Assembly: GCA_963792485.1 (NCBI GenBank)
Contig: CAWBWL010000007.1
Coordinates: 620,001 to 684,000, forward strand
Length of the DNA: 64,000 bases
DNA from: JANOYJ01 sp963792485
Lineage (GTDB): Bacteria; Pseudomonadota; Alphaproteobacteria; Rhizobiales; Rhizobiaceae
Direction: 5' to 3'
Below the pieces are notes generated by a model. That model was not told the DNA's origin. It made no database searches and saw only the letters and a list, made by a program, of their open reading frames with translations. Within the stretch, counting starts at the first letter, position 1. Each line of letters opens with the position of its first letter. Of this stretch, positions 42,875 to 51,814 are shown piece by piece. The position numbers and the translations under genes were made by a program.

Positions 42875-43585
42875 TCAATTTCGCGCCCTCTGCCCAAACA
42901 GCATCTTCTGCGCCTCCTTGTCGTCTGCGAGATTGGTCCTGTTCCGCTCATCCTTGCCGACATCAATGCCGCGGATGACGGCAGGGCGGGATTTGACTGT
43001 CTCATACCAGCGTTTCAGATGCGGGAATTCATCAAGGTCCTGGCCTTGGCGCTCATGCGGGATGATCCAGCCGATGCAAGCCATGTCGGCGATGGAGTAT
43101 TCTCCGGCAAGATAGTCATGCGCTGACAGGCGTTTGTTCATCACGCCATAGAGCCGGTTGACCTCATTGGTGTAGCGGGCAATGCCGTATTCGATCTTTT
43201 CCGGCGCGTATTGGCGGAAATGATGCGCCTGGCCCGCCATCGGCCCCAATCCGCCGACCTGCCAGAACAGCCATTCCTCCACAGCGACGCGGGCGCGATC
43301 ATCCTGCGGATAGAACTTTCCAAACTTGCGCCCGAGATATTGCAGGATCGCGCCGGATTCGAAGACAGAGACGGGCGCGCCGCCCGGGCCCTCCGGATCG
43401 ACAATGGCGGGCATGCGATTATTGGGTGCAATGGCGAGGAATTCAGGCTTGAACTGGTCGCCCACGCCGATATTCACATATTTGACCTCATAAGGAACGC
43501 CTAGCTCTTCGAGCATTATGGTGATCTTCCACCCGTTCGGTGTTGGCCAATAGTAAAGCTCAATAGGCAAAATCTGACCTGCCAT
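42875..43585 (-). CDS. Glutathione S-transferase, YghU/YfcG (Nu) type
   Basis: A 236-residue GST. LYYWPTPNGWK near the start is the Nu-class thiol-site (Thr/Asn) motif. NNRMPAIVDP holds the cis-Pro, and VFESGAILQYLG the gamma-glutamyl site. The helical C-terminal domain has SIADMACIGWI. Nu-class enzymes act as disulfide-bond oxidoreductases with two glutathiones. ATG 43585 (MAGQILP) has GGAG upstream; a start at 43600 adds five residues. No operon partner. Confidence 0.9.
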   Translation of the reverse strand: MAGQILPIELYYWPTPNGWKITIMLEELGVPYEVKYVNIGVGDQFKPEFLAIAPNNRMPAIVDPEGPGGAPVSVFESGAILQYLGRKFGKFYPQDDRARVAVEEWLFWQVGGLGPMAGQAHHFRQYAPEKIEYGIARYTNEVNRLYGVMNKRLSAHDYLAGEYSIADMACIGWIIPHERQGQDLDEFPHLKRWYETVKSRPAVIRGIDVGKDERNRTNLADDKEAQKMLFGQRARN

Positions 43586-43754
43586 CACATGCTCCGGCAA
43601 AACGTGTGCTGATATTCCGACCGATTTCGCCGGGACATGTAAAATTGCACGGATCGCGGCAAATGGCCATTAGGTTTCCTGAACGCTCCATGAACGCAGA
43701 CATCAGCCTTGGTTCAGCGCCGCTCATCTATAAGCGCGCAGACAGGAGACAGAA

Positions 43755-43937
43755 ATGCGTTTTGAAACTGCCGTGATCGCCCGCCGCTTCACAATCATCT
43801 GCCTTCTGGCAATGATTTTCGCTCTGGGCTTTACCGCGCTGATCGAGGGGGTGACCCGCCCTGCACGCGCTTGGGAAACGGGCCAGCTGCAAATCTGCCC
43901 GATGCCGCATGGCGTGACCTGCTTCATCAAACGCTGA
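43755..43937 (+). CDS. Small exported or membrane protein, 60 aa
   Basis: A tiny gene with a strong AGGAGA ribosome-binding site nine bases before ATG 43755. A basic N-terminus and a long hydrophobic core (residues 12-30) are followed by a GVTRPARAW stretch that may be a signal-peptidase site, leaving about 20 residues with two cysteines (ICPMPHGVTC). Those could form a disulfide in the periplasm. Unknown function. A second tiny exported protein follows 34 bp later, so the two are likely linked. Confidence 0.55.
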   Translation: MRFETAVIARRFTIICLLAMIFALGFTALIEGVTRPARAWETGQLQICPMPHGVTCFIKR

Positions 43938-43971
43938 CACAAACACAAATTCAAAATTCAGGGATATTTAC

Positions 43972-44136
43972 ATGAAATCGCTTCACCGCAATGCCAACCG
44001 CGCTGTCAGCCTTCTGGCTGGCATTATTCTCCTTGCCGGACCTGCGCTCGCCATCGGCGCGGTGAAAGATGGCAACCGCTCCGACAAGGTGTCCGGTGCC
44101 GGCCTCGTGCTCATGGTTTCGCTGCAGCGCATGTAA
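43972..44136 (+). CDS. Small exported protein, 54 aa
   Basis: ATG 43972 begins a 54-residue frame: a basic N-terminus, a hydrophobic core AVSLLAGIILLAGPALA that ends in an ALA cleavage site, and a short mature segment beginning IGAVKDGNRSDK. A weak GGGA-type ribosome-binding site lies 10 bases upstream. The pair of tiny exported proteins in front of the AMP nucleosidase gene may be one unit. I do not recognise a family. Composition and codon use look real, but the short length keeps confidence moderate. Confidence 0.5.
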   Translation: MKSLHRNANRAVSLLAGIILLAGPALAIGAVKDGNRSDKVSGAGLVLMVSLQRM

Positions 44137-44213
44137 GTCTGCGCATGGTTGGCGCATGAAGCCGCTGCGCAGACGCCTCTTCACAAAGCGCGACCAAGCC
44201 GCTAAGTCATGCC

Positions 44214-45713
44214 ATGACAAAGCTTGAAAAATTCAACACATCATTCATCTCCACCCCGCCCGCTGAAACGCCGAAACAGTTTCGCAACGCCGAAGAGGCC
44301 GTGGCGGAGCTTAAACGGCTCTATGCGCGCAACACGCAGTTCCTGCGTGACGCCTTTGACAGCGTGGCGCGCGGAACAGCGCCGGAAGGCCGATACCGGG
44401 CCTTTTATCCCGAACTGCGGCTCACCACGACGAGCTATACCCAGATCGACAGCCGCATTGCATTCGGCCATGTTTCAGCCCCAGGCGATTACGCCACCAC
44501 CATTACCAGCCCCGAGCTGTTCTCCCATTATCTGACCGACCAGATCCAGCTTCTCCTGCGCAATCATGACGTGCCGGTTACGGTGTGCGAATCCTCAACA
44601 CCGATCCCGCTGCATTTCGCGTTTCTTGAAGGCACCTATGTTGATCAATCAGTGGCCGAGGCTTTCTCGCGGCCGTTGCGCGATCTGTTTGATGTGCCGG
44701 ATCTTGCGGGTACGGATGACCGGATCGTCAACGGCACGTTTGAGGACATGGCAGGACAGCCGTTGCCGCTGGCGCCGTTCACGGCCCAGCGCATCGACTA
44801 TTCACTGCACCGTCTGTCGCACTATACGGCGACGAGCCCGGTGCATTTCCAGAACTTTGTGCTGTTCACCAACTACCAGTTCTATATCGACGAGTTCACC
44901 GCCATGGCGCGCAAGCTGATGGCCGACGGCGGCGGCGGTTATGATGCATTCGTCGAACCCGGCCATGTGATCACCAAAGCGGGCGACCGCTGGCCATCCA
45001 GCGGCACGGCCCCTGCCCGCTTGCCGCAAATGCCGGCCTATCATCTGGTCAAAGGCATTTCCGGCGGCATCACCATGGTCAATATCGGCGTCGGCCCGTC
45101 CAATGCCAAGACCATCACCGACCACATCGCCGTGCTGCGCCCGCATGCATGGCTGATGCTCGGCCACTGCGCCGGGCTTCGCAACACGCAGGCGCTGGGC
45201 GATTATGTGCTGGCGCATGCCTATGTGCGCGAGGATCATGTGCTCGACGCCGACCTGCCCGTCTGGATCCCGATCCCGCCGCTCGCCGAAGTGCAGGTGG
45301 CACTGGAGGAGGCGGTCGAGGAAGTGACCGGGCTTGAAGGGTATGAGCTGAAAAAGATCATGCGCACCGGCACGGTCGCCACCATCGACAACCGGAACTG
45401 GGAGTTGCGCGACCAGCGCGGCCCGGTGCAGCGGCTGTCACAGTCGCGCGCTATCGCGCTCGACATGGAAAGCGCCACCATCGCCGCCAACGGCTTCCGC
45501 TTCCGCGTGCCCTATGGCACGCTCCTGTGCGTCTCCGACAAGCCGCTGCATGGCGAGTTGAAACTGCCGGGCATGGCGACCGAATTCTACAAACGGCAGG
45601 TCGCCCAGCACCTCACCATCGGCATAAGGGCGCTCGAAAAACTCGCCGAAATGCCGGATGAAAAGCTGCATTCGCGAAAGCTGCGGAGCTTTTACGAGAC
45701 GGCGTTTCAGTGA
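44214..45713 (+). CDS. amn: AMP nucleosidase
   Basis: A 499-residue enzyme that cleaves AMP to adenine and ribose-5-phosphate. The N-terminal regulatory domain holds the family start and TTSYTQIDSRIAFGHVS near residue 80. The C-terminal nucleoside-phosphorylase-like domain includes MVNIGVGPSNAKTITDH, MLGHCAGLR, and the active-site LDMESATIAANGFRFRVPYGTLLCVSDKPLHGE. The length equals the family norm. No adenine-salvage gene is adjacent. Confidence 0.95.
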   Translation: MTKLEKFNTSFISTPPAETPKQFRNAEEAVAELKRLYARNTQFLRDAFDSVARGTAPEGRYRAFYPELRLTTTSYTQIDSRIAFGHVSAPGDYATTITSPELFSHYLTDQIQLLLRNHDVPVTVCESSTPIPLHFAFLEGTYVDQSVAEAFSRPLRDLFDVPDLAGTDDRIVNGTFEDMAGQPLPLAPFTAQRIDYSLHRLSHYTATSPVHFQNFVLFTNYQFYIDEFTAMARKLMADGGGGYDAFVEPGHVITKAGDRWPSSGTAPARLPQMPAYHLVKGISGGITMVNIGVGPSNAKTITDHIAVLRPHAWLMLGHCAGLRNTQALGDYVLAHAYVREDHVLDADLPVWIPIPPLAEVQVALEEAVEEVTGLEGYELKKIMRTGTVATIDNRNWELRDQRGPVQRLSQSRAIALDMESATIAANGFRFRVPYGTLLCVSDKPLHGELKLPGMATEFYKRQVAQHLTIGIRALEKLAEMPDEKLHSRKLRSFYETAFQ

Positions 45714-45755
45714 GAAAGCTTGATAACGGCGTGTAGAGAGCGTTACACATCCCGC

Positions 45756-46802
45756 ATGTTCTTCCTCCGCGCCCTCCTCTATCTCATTGCCCTGCCGGCG
45801 CTCGCCGTTGTGCTGCTGGGCTATTTCGGCTCGGTGCATGCCTCGCTCGATTCATTCTCGCATTTTCGGCTGCATTTTGCGGCGCTTGCGGCGGTTTGCG
45901 GGATCATCTTGGTGCTGATCCGGCGCAAGGCTGTGGGATTGCTGGTGACTTTCTCCGCGCTCATCCCGCTCGTCTTTCACATGGATCAGCTTGGCGGCAA
46001 ATCGCCGGGTGAAGTTGTGGTGCTGATCCGGGAGATGCTTCCCGAACAAGTCTCCTCCAAATCGGCGCGGCTGCCGGGGAAGTCTGAAGCACCTGCGCCG
46101 CGCTACAGGCTTCTGCACGCCAATCTGCACTATGACACTCCCGATCCAAAAGAGTTTCTGCGGCTGGTGGGCGAGTTCAAACCGGATGTCATGACGCTGA
46201 ACGAAGTCTCCGATATCTGGCGCCCCGCGATTGAAACGCTGAAAGCGGCCTATCCGCAGCAGCTTGTCTGCCCTGCGGTGAGCGAGCTTGGAGCCGTGGC
46301 GATCCTGTCCAACCGGCCGTTTGCGGGGGATGCGCTGAACGGCTGCGCCAATGACGGCGAACTGGCGTTTCAGCGCGTGGATTTCGGCGGCAGGCAGGCA
46401 ATGATCGGAACCGCGCATTTATTCTGGCCCTGGCCGCACGGCCAATCGCAGCAGATCACGCAAATGCGCGGGCGGATGAAGAGCGTGGGAGACGCTGGCG
46501 GCGCGATTGTCTTTGCCGGCGATCTCAACGCCGCGCCATGGAGCCATTCGGCGAACCGCATATCGGCATTCCTGAATGCGGACAGCGTGACGGTACCGGG
46601 CGGCAGCTGGCTCTACGAAACGCTGCCGATGGATTATGCGCGCTGGGGTGGCTTGCCGATCGACAATGTGTTCGCGCGCAGCATATTTGTCACAAATGCC
46701 GAACGCGGGCAGCCGTTCGGATCGGACCATCTGCCGTCATTGATCGAGTTCTCGATTGAGGACGCACCAGACAATCCGAAGCAGAGCGCGCTCGCAAATT
46801 GA
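45756..46802 (+). CDS. Membrane-anchored endonuclease/exonuclease/phosphatase-family protein
   Basis: From ATG 45756 the protein has 348 residues. Two or three N-terminal membrane helices (about residues 3-28, 40-60, 65-85) precede an EEP domain with LLHANLHYDT, the metal-binding Glu in TLNEVSD, GDLNAAPWS with Asp/Asn, and the catalytic GSDHLPSLIEF end. The EEP domain is predicted to face the periplasm. Such proteins cleave nucleic acid or phosphodiester lipids; the target is unknown. The start at 45720 adds a non-membrane leader and is less likely. It lies close behind amn. Confidence 0.85.
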   Translation: MFFLRALLYLIALPALAVVLLGYFGSVHASLDSFSHFRLHFAALAAVCGIILVLIRRKAVGLLVTFSALIPLVFHMDQLGGKSPGEVVVLIREMLPEQVSSKSARLPGKSEAPAPRYRLLHANLHYDTPDPKEFLRLVGEFKPDVMTLNEVSDIWRPAIETLKAAYPQQLVCPAVSELGAVAILSNRPFAGDALNGCANDGELAFQRVDFGGRQAMIGTAHLFWPWPHGQSQQITQMRGRMKSVGDAGGAIVFAGDLNAAPWSHSANRISAFLNADSVTVPGGSWLYETLPMDYARWGGLPIDNVFARSIFVTNAERGQPFGSDHLPSLIEFSIEDAPDNPKQSALAN

Positions 46803-46858
46803 TTCTGAATTGTCACGCAAGCGATTGAATTCATTGTGGACTCACGCCAGAACTCCGC

Positions 46859-48505
46859 TCACATATTCGGATAAACCGGCCCCTCGCCGCCCTGCGGCAC
46901 AGTCCAGTTGATGTTCTGGTTCGGGTCCTTGATGTCGCAGGTTTTGCAGTGGACGCAGTTCTGGGCGTTGATGACAAACGCCTTGTCGGCTCCCTCGCCG
47001 GTCCATTCATAAACGCCAGCCGGACAGTAACGCGCGGACGGCCCGGCATAGACGCCAAGCTCGGACGCCTTCTGCAGTGTCATATCCTTCACTTTCAAAT
47101 GGATCGGCTGATTTTCCTCGTGATTGGTGTTGGAGAGGAACACTGAGGACAGACGGTCGAAGGTGAGCACGCCATCGGGCTTGGGATAGGCGATGGGTTT
47201 GAAGTTCGCAGCCGGCTCTGTGGCCTCGGCGTCGCTCTTGCCATGTTTCATCGTGCCAAACAGCGAGAAGCCGAACGTGTTGGTCCACATGTCGACCGCG
47301 CCCAGCATGATGCCGCCGAGCGTGCCGAATTTGGACCAGAGCGGTTTGACGTTGCGGACTTTCTTCAGGTCCGCGCCGATGTCCGAGCCGCGCCAGTCAT
47401 TCTCGATCTCAATAGGCTCGTCATTGGCATGGCCGGCGGCAAGCCGCGCGGCGATGCGCTCCGCTGCGAGCATGCCGGACAGGACCGCATTGTGCGAACC
47501 CTTGATGCGCGGCACGTTGACGAGACCCGCCGAACAGCCGATCAGCGCGCCGCCGGGGAATGAGAGTTTTGGCACGGATTGCCAGCCGCCTTCGGTGATC
47601 GCCCGCGCGCCATAGGAAATACGCTTGCCGCCTTCGAACGTCTTGGCGATGGCGGGATGGGTCTTGAAGCGCTGGAACTCCTCGAAGGGCGACAGATAGG
47701 GGTTCTTGTAATTGAGATGCAGGACGAAACCGACGGCGACCTGATTGTCTTCCAGATGATAGAGAAACGATCCGCCGCCGGTCTTCATATCGAGCGGCCA
47801 GCCGAAGGAATGCTGCACCAGGCCCTGATGGTGGTTTTCCGGCTTGACCTGCCAAAGCTCCTTGATGCCGAGGCCGAATTTTCCCGGCTCGCGGCCTTCA
47901 TCGAGCTTGTATTTGGCGATGATCTGCTTGGCGAGCGAGCCGCGCGCGCCTTCGCCGATCAGCACATATCTGCCGAGAAGCTCCATGCCGCGCGCGAAAT
48001 TCGGCCCCGGCTCGCCATTCTTCTCCACGCCCATATCACCGGTGGCCACGCCGCGCACCGCGCCCTCGTCATCGTAAAGCACCTCAGCGGCGGCAAAGCC
48101 CGGGTATATTTCAACGCCCAAGCCTTCAGCCTTGCCCGCCAGCCAGCGGCAGACATTGCCAAGCGAGACGATGAAATTGCCATGATTGCTCATCAAAGGC
48201 GGCATAGCGAAATTCGGAAGCCGTATAGAACCTGCTGGTCCGAGCGCAAGGAACACGTCCTTCGTCACCTTTGTCTTGAAGGGATGGTCCGCCTCGTCGC
48301 GCCAACCCGGCAAGAGCTGGTCAATGCCTATGGGGTCCACCACCGCGCCGGACAGGATGTGCGCACCGACTTCAGCGCCCTTTTCGAGGACGACGACCGA
48401 AAGCTCCGGATTGACCTGTTTGAGGCGGATAGCGGCGGAGAGGCCGGCGGGACCTGCCCCCACGATTACCACATCAAACTCCATGCTTTCGCGCGGTTCG
48501 CTCAT
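46859..48505 (-). CDS. Electron transfer flavoprotein-ubiquinone oxidoreductase
   Basis: A 548-residue membrane-associated enzyme that passes electrons from ETF to ubiquinone during fatty-acid and amino-acid oxidation. The FAD motif VVIVGAGPAGLSAAIRL is at the N-terminus, quinone-site helices lie in the middle, and the C-terminal 4Fe-4S domain is shown by NCVHCKTCDIKDPNQNINW, whose Cys residues bind the cluster. ATG 48505 has GGAGG upstream; a longer frame lacks support. It is divergent from the UDG-like gene. Confidence 0.96.
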   Translation of the reverse strand: MSEPRESMEFDVVIVGAGPAGLSAAIRLKQVNPELSVVVLEKGAEVGAHILSGAVVDPIGIDQLLPGWRDEADHPFKTKVTKDVFLALGPAGSIRLPNFAMPPLMSNHGNFIVSLGNVCRWLAGKAEGLGVEIYPGFAAAEVLYDDEGAVRGVATGDMGVEKNGEPGPNFARGMELLGRYVLIGEGARGSLAKQIIAKYKLDEGREPGKFGLGIKELWQVKPENHHQGLVQHSFGWPLDMKTGGGSFLYHLEDNQVAVGFVLHLNYKNPYLSPFEEFQRFKTHPAIAKTFEGGKRISYGARAITEGGWQSVPKLSFPGGALIGCSAGLVNVPRIKGSHNAVLSGMLAAERIAARLAAGHANDEPIEIENDWRGSDIGADLKKVRNVKPLWSKFGTLGGIMLGAVDMWTNTFGFSLFGTMKHGKSDAEATEPAANFKPIAYPKPDGVLTFDRLSSVFLSNTNHEENQPIHLKVKDMTLQKASELGVYAGPSARYCPAGVYEWTGEGADKAFVINAQNCVHCKTCDIKDPNQNINWTVPQGGEGPVYPNM

Positions 48506-48668
48506 TCTCGCCTCCAACTTATGCGCCTGTCTTACAGGCATCGCCGCACGGCGTTCAAACGCTTTTCTGTCGCGGCGCGCTGTTTTGTCATGCGAGTATA
48601 TGACGTTGACGTAAAGGTCAATCAAGAGGCGGATTGTGCGGGGGCATCGTGGCGGGTAGGAAGGTTGC

Positions 48669-49478
48669 ATGGAGAACCGGCCGCGTCACGAGCTTGAAGA
48701 CATTCTGCGCTTTTACGCAGAAGCAGGGCTGGATCATGCTGTCAGCGACGAGCCGGTTGATCGATTTGCAGCGTTTGAGGCTGCACGTGGCGCATCAGCG
48801 TCCCCCGCTGCTCCACTGGCACCAAAAGCAGCGGCACGCCCTGCCCCCCTCACCCCGCGCCCGGCAGCCATTCCCGATGGTGCGGCCATAGCAGCGGCGC
48901 AAACCTTGGCTCAAAACTGCGGGACCATTGCCGAACTGACCGAGTCGCTTGCCGGCTATGAAGGCTGCGGCTTGCGGGCGACAGCGAAGAGTCTCATCTT
49001 TGCGGACGGCAATCCACAAGCCGAAGTGATGTTTGTCAGCGATGTGCCGGGACGCGAGGATGATCTGGAGGGCGTTTTGCTCGCGGGGCCAGCCGGTCTG
49101 CTCATGGACCGAATGCTCGCTGCAATCGGGCTCAAAAGAGATTCGGCCTATCTAGGAGTCATGATTCCATGGCGTCCGCCCGGCAACCGCGCGCCCACCT
49201 CCTTCGAGATTGAAGTTTGCCGCCCCTTCATCCAGCGGCACATCGACCTTGCTGCGCCGAAGCTCCTCGTGCTACTCGGCGATTTGCCTGCCAAGACGCT
49301 AATCCCATCCGGCGAATCCATCCTGCGCCTGCGCGGCCAATGGCGTGACTACGCACTGCCGGGCGGCGGCATTTTACCCGCCCTGTCCATGCTGCACCCG
49401 GCCTATCTTATGAAACAGAGTGCACAAAAACGGCTGGCCTGGGCGGATTTTCTGGCGCTGAAGGGGCGGCTAAATTGA
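48669..49478 (+). CDS. Uracil-DNA glycosylase-superfamily protein, divergent
   Basis: A 269-residue protein whose C-terminal part follows the family 4-type glycosylase order. The GCGLRATAKSLIFADGNP block is followed by the place of GEAPGREED, which here reads SDVPGREDD. The PFVG place reads LLAG. WRPPGNRAPT, CRPFIQRHIDL and SMLHPAYLMKQ follow. Residues 25-80 are an Ala/Pro-rich linker. Changed motifs at the uracil-binding loop make ordinary activity uncertain. ATG 48669 follows GGAAGG. It stands divergent to ETF-QO and is likely monocistronic. Confidence 0.78.
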   Translation: MENRPRHELEDILRFYAEAGLDHAVSDEPVDRFAAFEAARGASASPAAPLAPKAAARPAPLTPRPAAIPDGAAIAAAQTLAQNCGTIAELTESLAGYEGCGLRATAKSLIFADGNPQAEVMFVSDVPGREDDLEGVLLAGPAGLLMDRMLAAIGLKRDSAYLGVMIPWRPPGNRAPTSFEIEVCRPFIQRHIDLAAPKLLVLLGDLPAKTLIPSGESILRLRGQWRDYALPGGGILPALSMLHPAYLMKQSAQKRLAWADFLALKGRLN

Positions 49479-49599
49479 GATTGGTAGGGGATTGATTTAC
49501 AATTATACAGCGTTTGACTTTAGATTGGACGGCATTTCGCCTTGCATTGCACGGTTTCATGCGATGCCGGTTTCAACGTTCTGGGAAGCTTGAAGACAT

Positions 49600-50445
49600 T
49601 CACGCCAGCCGCATGAACGCCAGGCCCAAGGCCACAACCCCCGCCCCCGCAATCCGGCCCGGCTTCAATGGCTCTTTCAGCCACATGACAGCAATCAGCG
49701 TTGCGAACAGGATGCTGGATTCGCGCAGGGCCGCCACCAGCGCGATAGGCGCGCGGGTCATGGCCCAGAGCTCGCCCGCATAGACCGAAAGCGAAACCGC
49801 GCCCCAAACGAGACCCTGAAACCATCCAGACTTCGCCGCTCTCCAGACGCGTTGCCGCTGGCAGGTCAACACGTAGATCAGGTTCACCGCTGCGCCGCTC
49901 GCATAGATGAAAACCGTGTAGGCGACGGGCCTGCCCGACACGCGCGCGCCGAGCGCGTCAATCATAGTGTAGCCGCAGATGACGCAGGTGACGAGGAGGC
50001 AGTTAATCAGCAGTTTGCGGTCCTTCAACGCGCCGCTTTTCAGCCCGGAGAGCAGCACCAGCAAAAGCCCGGCGGAGATGATGAGTATGACCGCCAGCTG
50101 GTCGCCCGCCGGATATTCGTTCACAAGAAGCGAACTCAAAATCAGAACCAGAATGGGCGCGCTGCCGAACGCGAGCGGAAAGACGATGCCAATATCGCCG
50201 GAGGCGTAGGCCCTCCCGATGACGGTCCAGTAAACCGCCGACATCACTGTGGATGCGGCAAGCCATGGCGCGGCGGCGGCACCGGGCAGACCGGTGGACA
50301 AGAGGAGCGGCAGGGCGACCGCGCCGCTTCCGATGGACACCAGAAGCGAGCTTGCGAGCGGGTCCGGCTGATGTTTTAGCGCGCAGCCCATCAGGGCCGT
50401 CGCCAGCGCCCCAGCCAGCACGACGAGGATTACAGCCGATTCCAT
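49600..50445 (-). CDS. EamA/DMT-superfamily transporter
   Basis: A 281-residue membrane protein with about ten helices in two EamA halves (end of the first half near VLLSGLKSG, end of the second near GVVALGLAFMRLA). It is a paralogue of the gene at 50854: shared blocks include CALK-Q-DPLA, IGRAYASGD and AMTRAPIALVAALRESS. Drug/metabolite transporters export small solutes; the substrate is unknown. ATG 50445 overlaps the end of the 58-residue gene; a GTG at 50454 is possible. Confidence 0.85.
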   Translation of the reverse strand: MESAVILVVLAGALATALMGCALKHQPDPLASSLLVSIGSGAVALPLLLSTGLPGAAAAPWLAASTVMSAVYWTVIGRAYASGDIGIVFPLAFGSAPILVLILSSLLVNEYPAGDQLAVILIISAGLLLVLLSGLKSGALKDRKLLINCLLVTCVICGYTMIDALGARVSGRPVAYTVFIYASGAAVNLIYVLTCQRQRVWRAAKSGWFQGLVWGAVSLSVYAGELWAMTRAPIALVAALRESSILFATLIAVMWLKEPLKPGRIAGAGVVALGLAFMRLA

Positions 50446-50450
50446 GGCCG

Positions 50451-50627
50451 TCACCCAGCTTTTCGCAATGGCTGCGGTTCAAGCGTCGCGGCCTCCGGAA
50501 ACGCAACAATTTCCGCCGTGTCTTCGGAGGGCTCAAAATACGGAACAAGCGTTTCAACAAACTGCCCGGTTTCCTGATCGTACTCCAGAATGTAGCGGGT
50601 GCCTTTAACTTCGTTGATCTGGCGCAT
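50451..50627 (-). CDS. Small conserved protein, 58 aa
   Basis: ATG 50627 opens a 58-residue acidic frame (MRQINEVKGTRYILEYDQET...), strand-rich without membrane helix. AGGGA lies nine bases upstream. It ends at the start of the EamA gene, so the two are translationally coupled. No family recognised. Its 5' leader contains the hairpin at 50674-50692, read from the other strand. Confidence 0.55.
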   Translation of the reverse strand: MRQINEVKGTRYILEYDQETGQFVETLVPYFEPSEDTAEIVAFPEAATLEPQPLRKAG

Positions 50628-50673
50628 GGTAGTCGTCCCTTGGTCAAAGCGTTCTGCAGGCACGCTTCGGCGG

Positions 50674-50695
50674 AAGAGAGCTTTGCTCTCTTTTT
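50674..50695 (+). terminator. Hairpin with T run on the plus strand
   Basis: AAGAGAGC (50674-50681) pairs perfectly with 50685-50692 around a TTT loop, and the T run continues to 50695. It looks like an intrinsic terminator on the plus strand, but there is no plus-strand gene nearby. Confidence 0.45.
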
Positions 50696-50811
50696 CAAGC
50701 CTTCAGCGATGTTGCCTAGTCGCGGCAGAATTACTTTTGGTTCAAACTCGGCGAAGGCCGGACTGCCCCATGCAGCCTTCGCAGGTCTTCCGTAGCGGCA
50801 TGAAACGAGAG

Positions 50812-50846
50812 CCGCATCATCAATTTGGGTGATGAAATGCGGTTTT
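50812..50846 (+). terminator. Hairpin with T run containing the TCATCA-N7-TGATGA repeat
   Basis: CCGCAT/ATGCGG (50812-50817 and 50837-50842) enclose the inner dyad TCATCA-ATTTGGG-TGATGA (50817-50835), followed by TTTT. It can be a plus-strand terminator, an operator, or both. The 18-base core recurs at 51784-51801 in inverted orientation. Confidence 0.45.
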
Positions 50847-50853
50847 CCTGCAA

Positions 50854-51699
50854 TCAGCCCATTTTGACGAAGGCGACTCCGGCGACGATCACTCCTGCCC
50901 CAAGCATGCGGCCGATGCGCATGGGTTCACGCAGCCAGAGCACCGCGAGTATTGCCGCAAACATAACGCTGGTCTCACGCAGCGCTGCCACGAGGGGAAT
51001 TGGCGCGCGGGTCATCGCCCAGAGCGCGACGCCGTAGATTGCCAAAGACGCCGCGCCGGTCACGATCCCGGTGCGCCAGCCTTTGTCGAGCGCACTGGAA
51101 AGGCGTTCGCGCTGTTTGACGAGACCGTAGGCGAGCAGGACCCAGCCATTGCAAGCGTATAACATCACCACATAGGAGGCGGCGCTTCCTGAGCGGCGCG
51201 TGCCGACGCCATCGACGACAGTGTAGAGGCAGATCGTCACCGCCACGATCAGGGCGTTCGCAATCATGTTCTGCTGCATCAGCTTTTGAGTATCCGCCCC
51301 GGAGCACATCACGAGAAATATGCCCGCGACAATGAGCGCAATGAAGGCAAGCTCTCCTGGGCTCGTCTTCTCTCCAATAAACGCGACGGCAACAAGAAGC
51401 GTGAGAATGGGCGCGACGCCCCGCGCCAGAGGAAACACGACGCTCACTTCCCCCGAGGCAAAGGCGCGCCCGAGATAACTCCAGTAGAAAATGTGAATGA
51501 TTACGGAGGCGAGCAGGAAAGGCGCGGCGGCAATGTCCGGCGTTCCGGTCACCATCAGCAGAGGCGTCGCGACCATGCCGCCGCAGATCGCCAGCAAAAG
51601 CGTCGCGGCGAGCGGATCGGTTTGGCGCTTCAAGGCGCAGTTCATCACTGCATGAGCGAAGGCGCTGGCGAGAATGATCGAGAAAGTCACAACATCCAT
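50854..51699 (-). CDS. EamA/DMT-superfamily transporter (paralogue)
   Basis: A 281-residue membrane protein with about ten helices, a paralogue of the neighbour at 49600 (same length and order of helices, shared AMTRAPIPLVAALRETS, GRAFASGE and CALKRQTDPLA). Likely an exporter of a small metabolite; the substrate is unknown. It starts 115 bp after the LuxR-type gene on the same strand. An 18-bp repeat core flanks it on both sides as an inverted pair. The similarity suggests gene duplication within the cluster. Confidence 0.85.
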   Translation of the reverse strand: MDVVTFSIILASAFAHAVMNCALKRQTDPLAATLLLAICGGMVATPLLMVTGTPDIAAAPFLLASVIIHIFYWSYLGRAFASGEVSVVFPLARGVAPILTLLVAVAFIGEKTSPGELAFIALIVAGIFLVMCSGADTQKLMQQNMIANALIVAVTICLYTVVDGVGTRRSGSAASYVVMLYACNGWVLLAYGLVKQRERLSSALDKGWRTGIVTGAASLAIYGVALWAMTRAPIPLVAALRETSVMFAAILAVLWLREPMRIGRMLGAGVIVAGVAFVKMG

Positions 51700-51783
51700 C
51701 AGGGCCGGTCTCCTGCAAACCAGAATTCAGTGACGGACCTGTGCACAAGGCAGGGCAGCGCTATCAGTAATGCGCGGCGCAGA

Positions 51784-51801
51784 CATCACCCAAATTGATG
51801 A
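51784..51801 (-). repeat. 18-bp repeat core, inverted copy of that at 50817
   Basis: CATCACCCAAATTGATGA is the exact reverse complement of 50817-50834. It sits in the 115-bp gap between the LuxR-type gene and the EamA gene, so it could be an operator or a transcript hairpin. Confidence 0.55.
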
Positions 51802-51814
51802 AAGGTGCGAAATA

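Noticed and set aside
47579..48697. A 372-codon plus-strand frame
   Set aside because: Antisense shadow of the ETF-quinone oxidoreductase gene.
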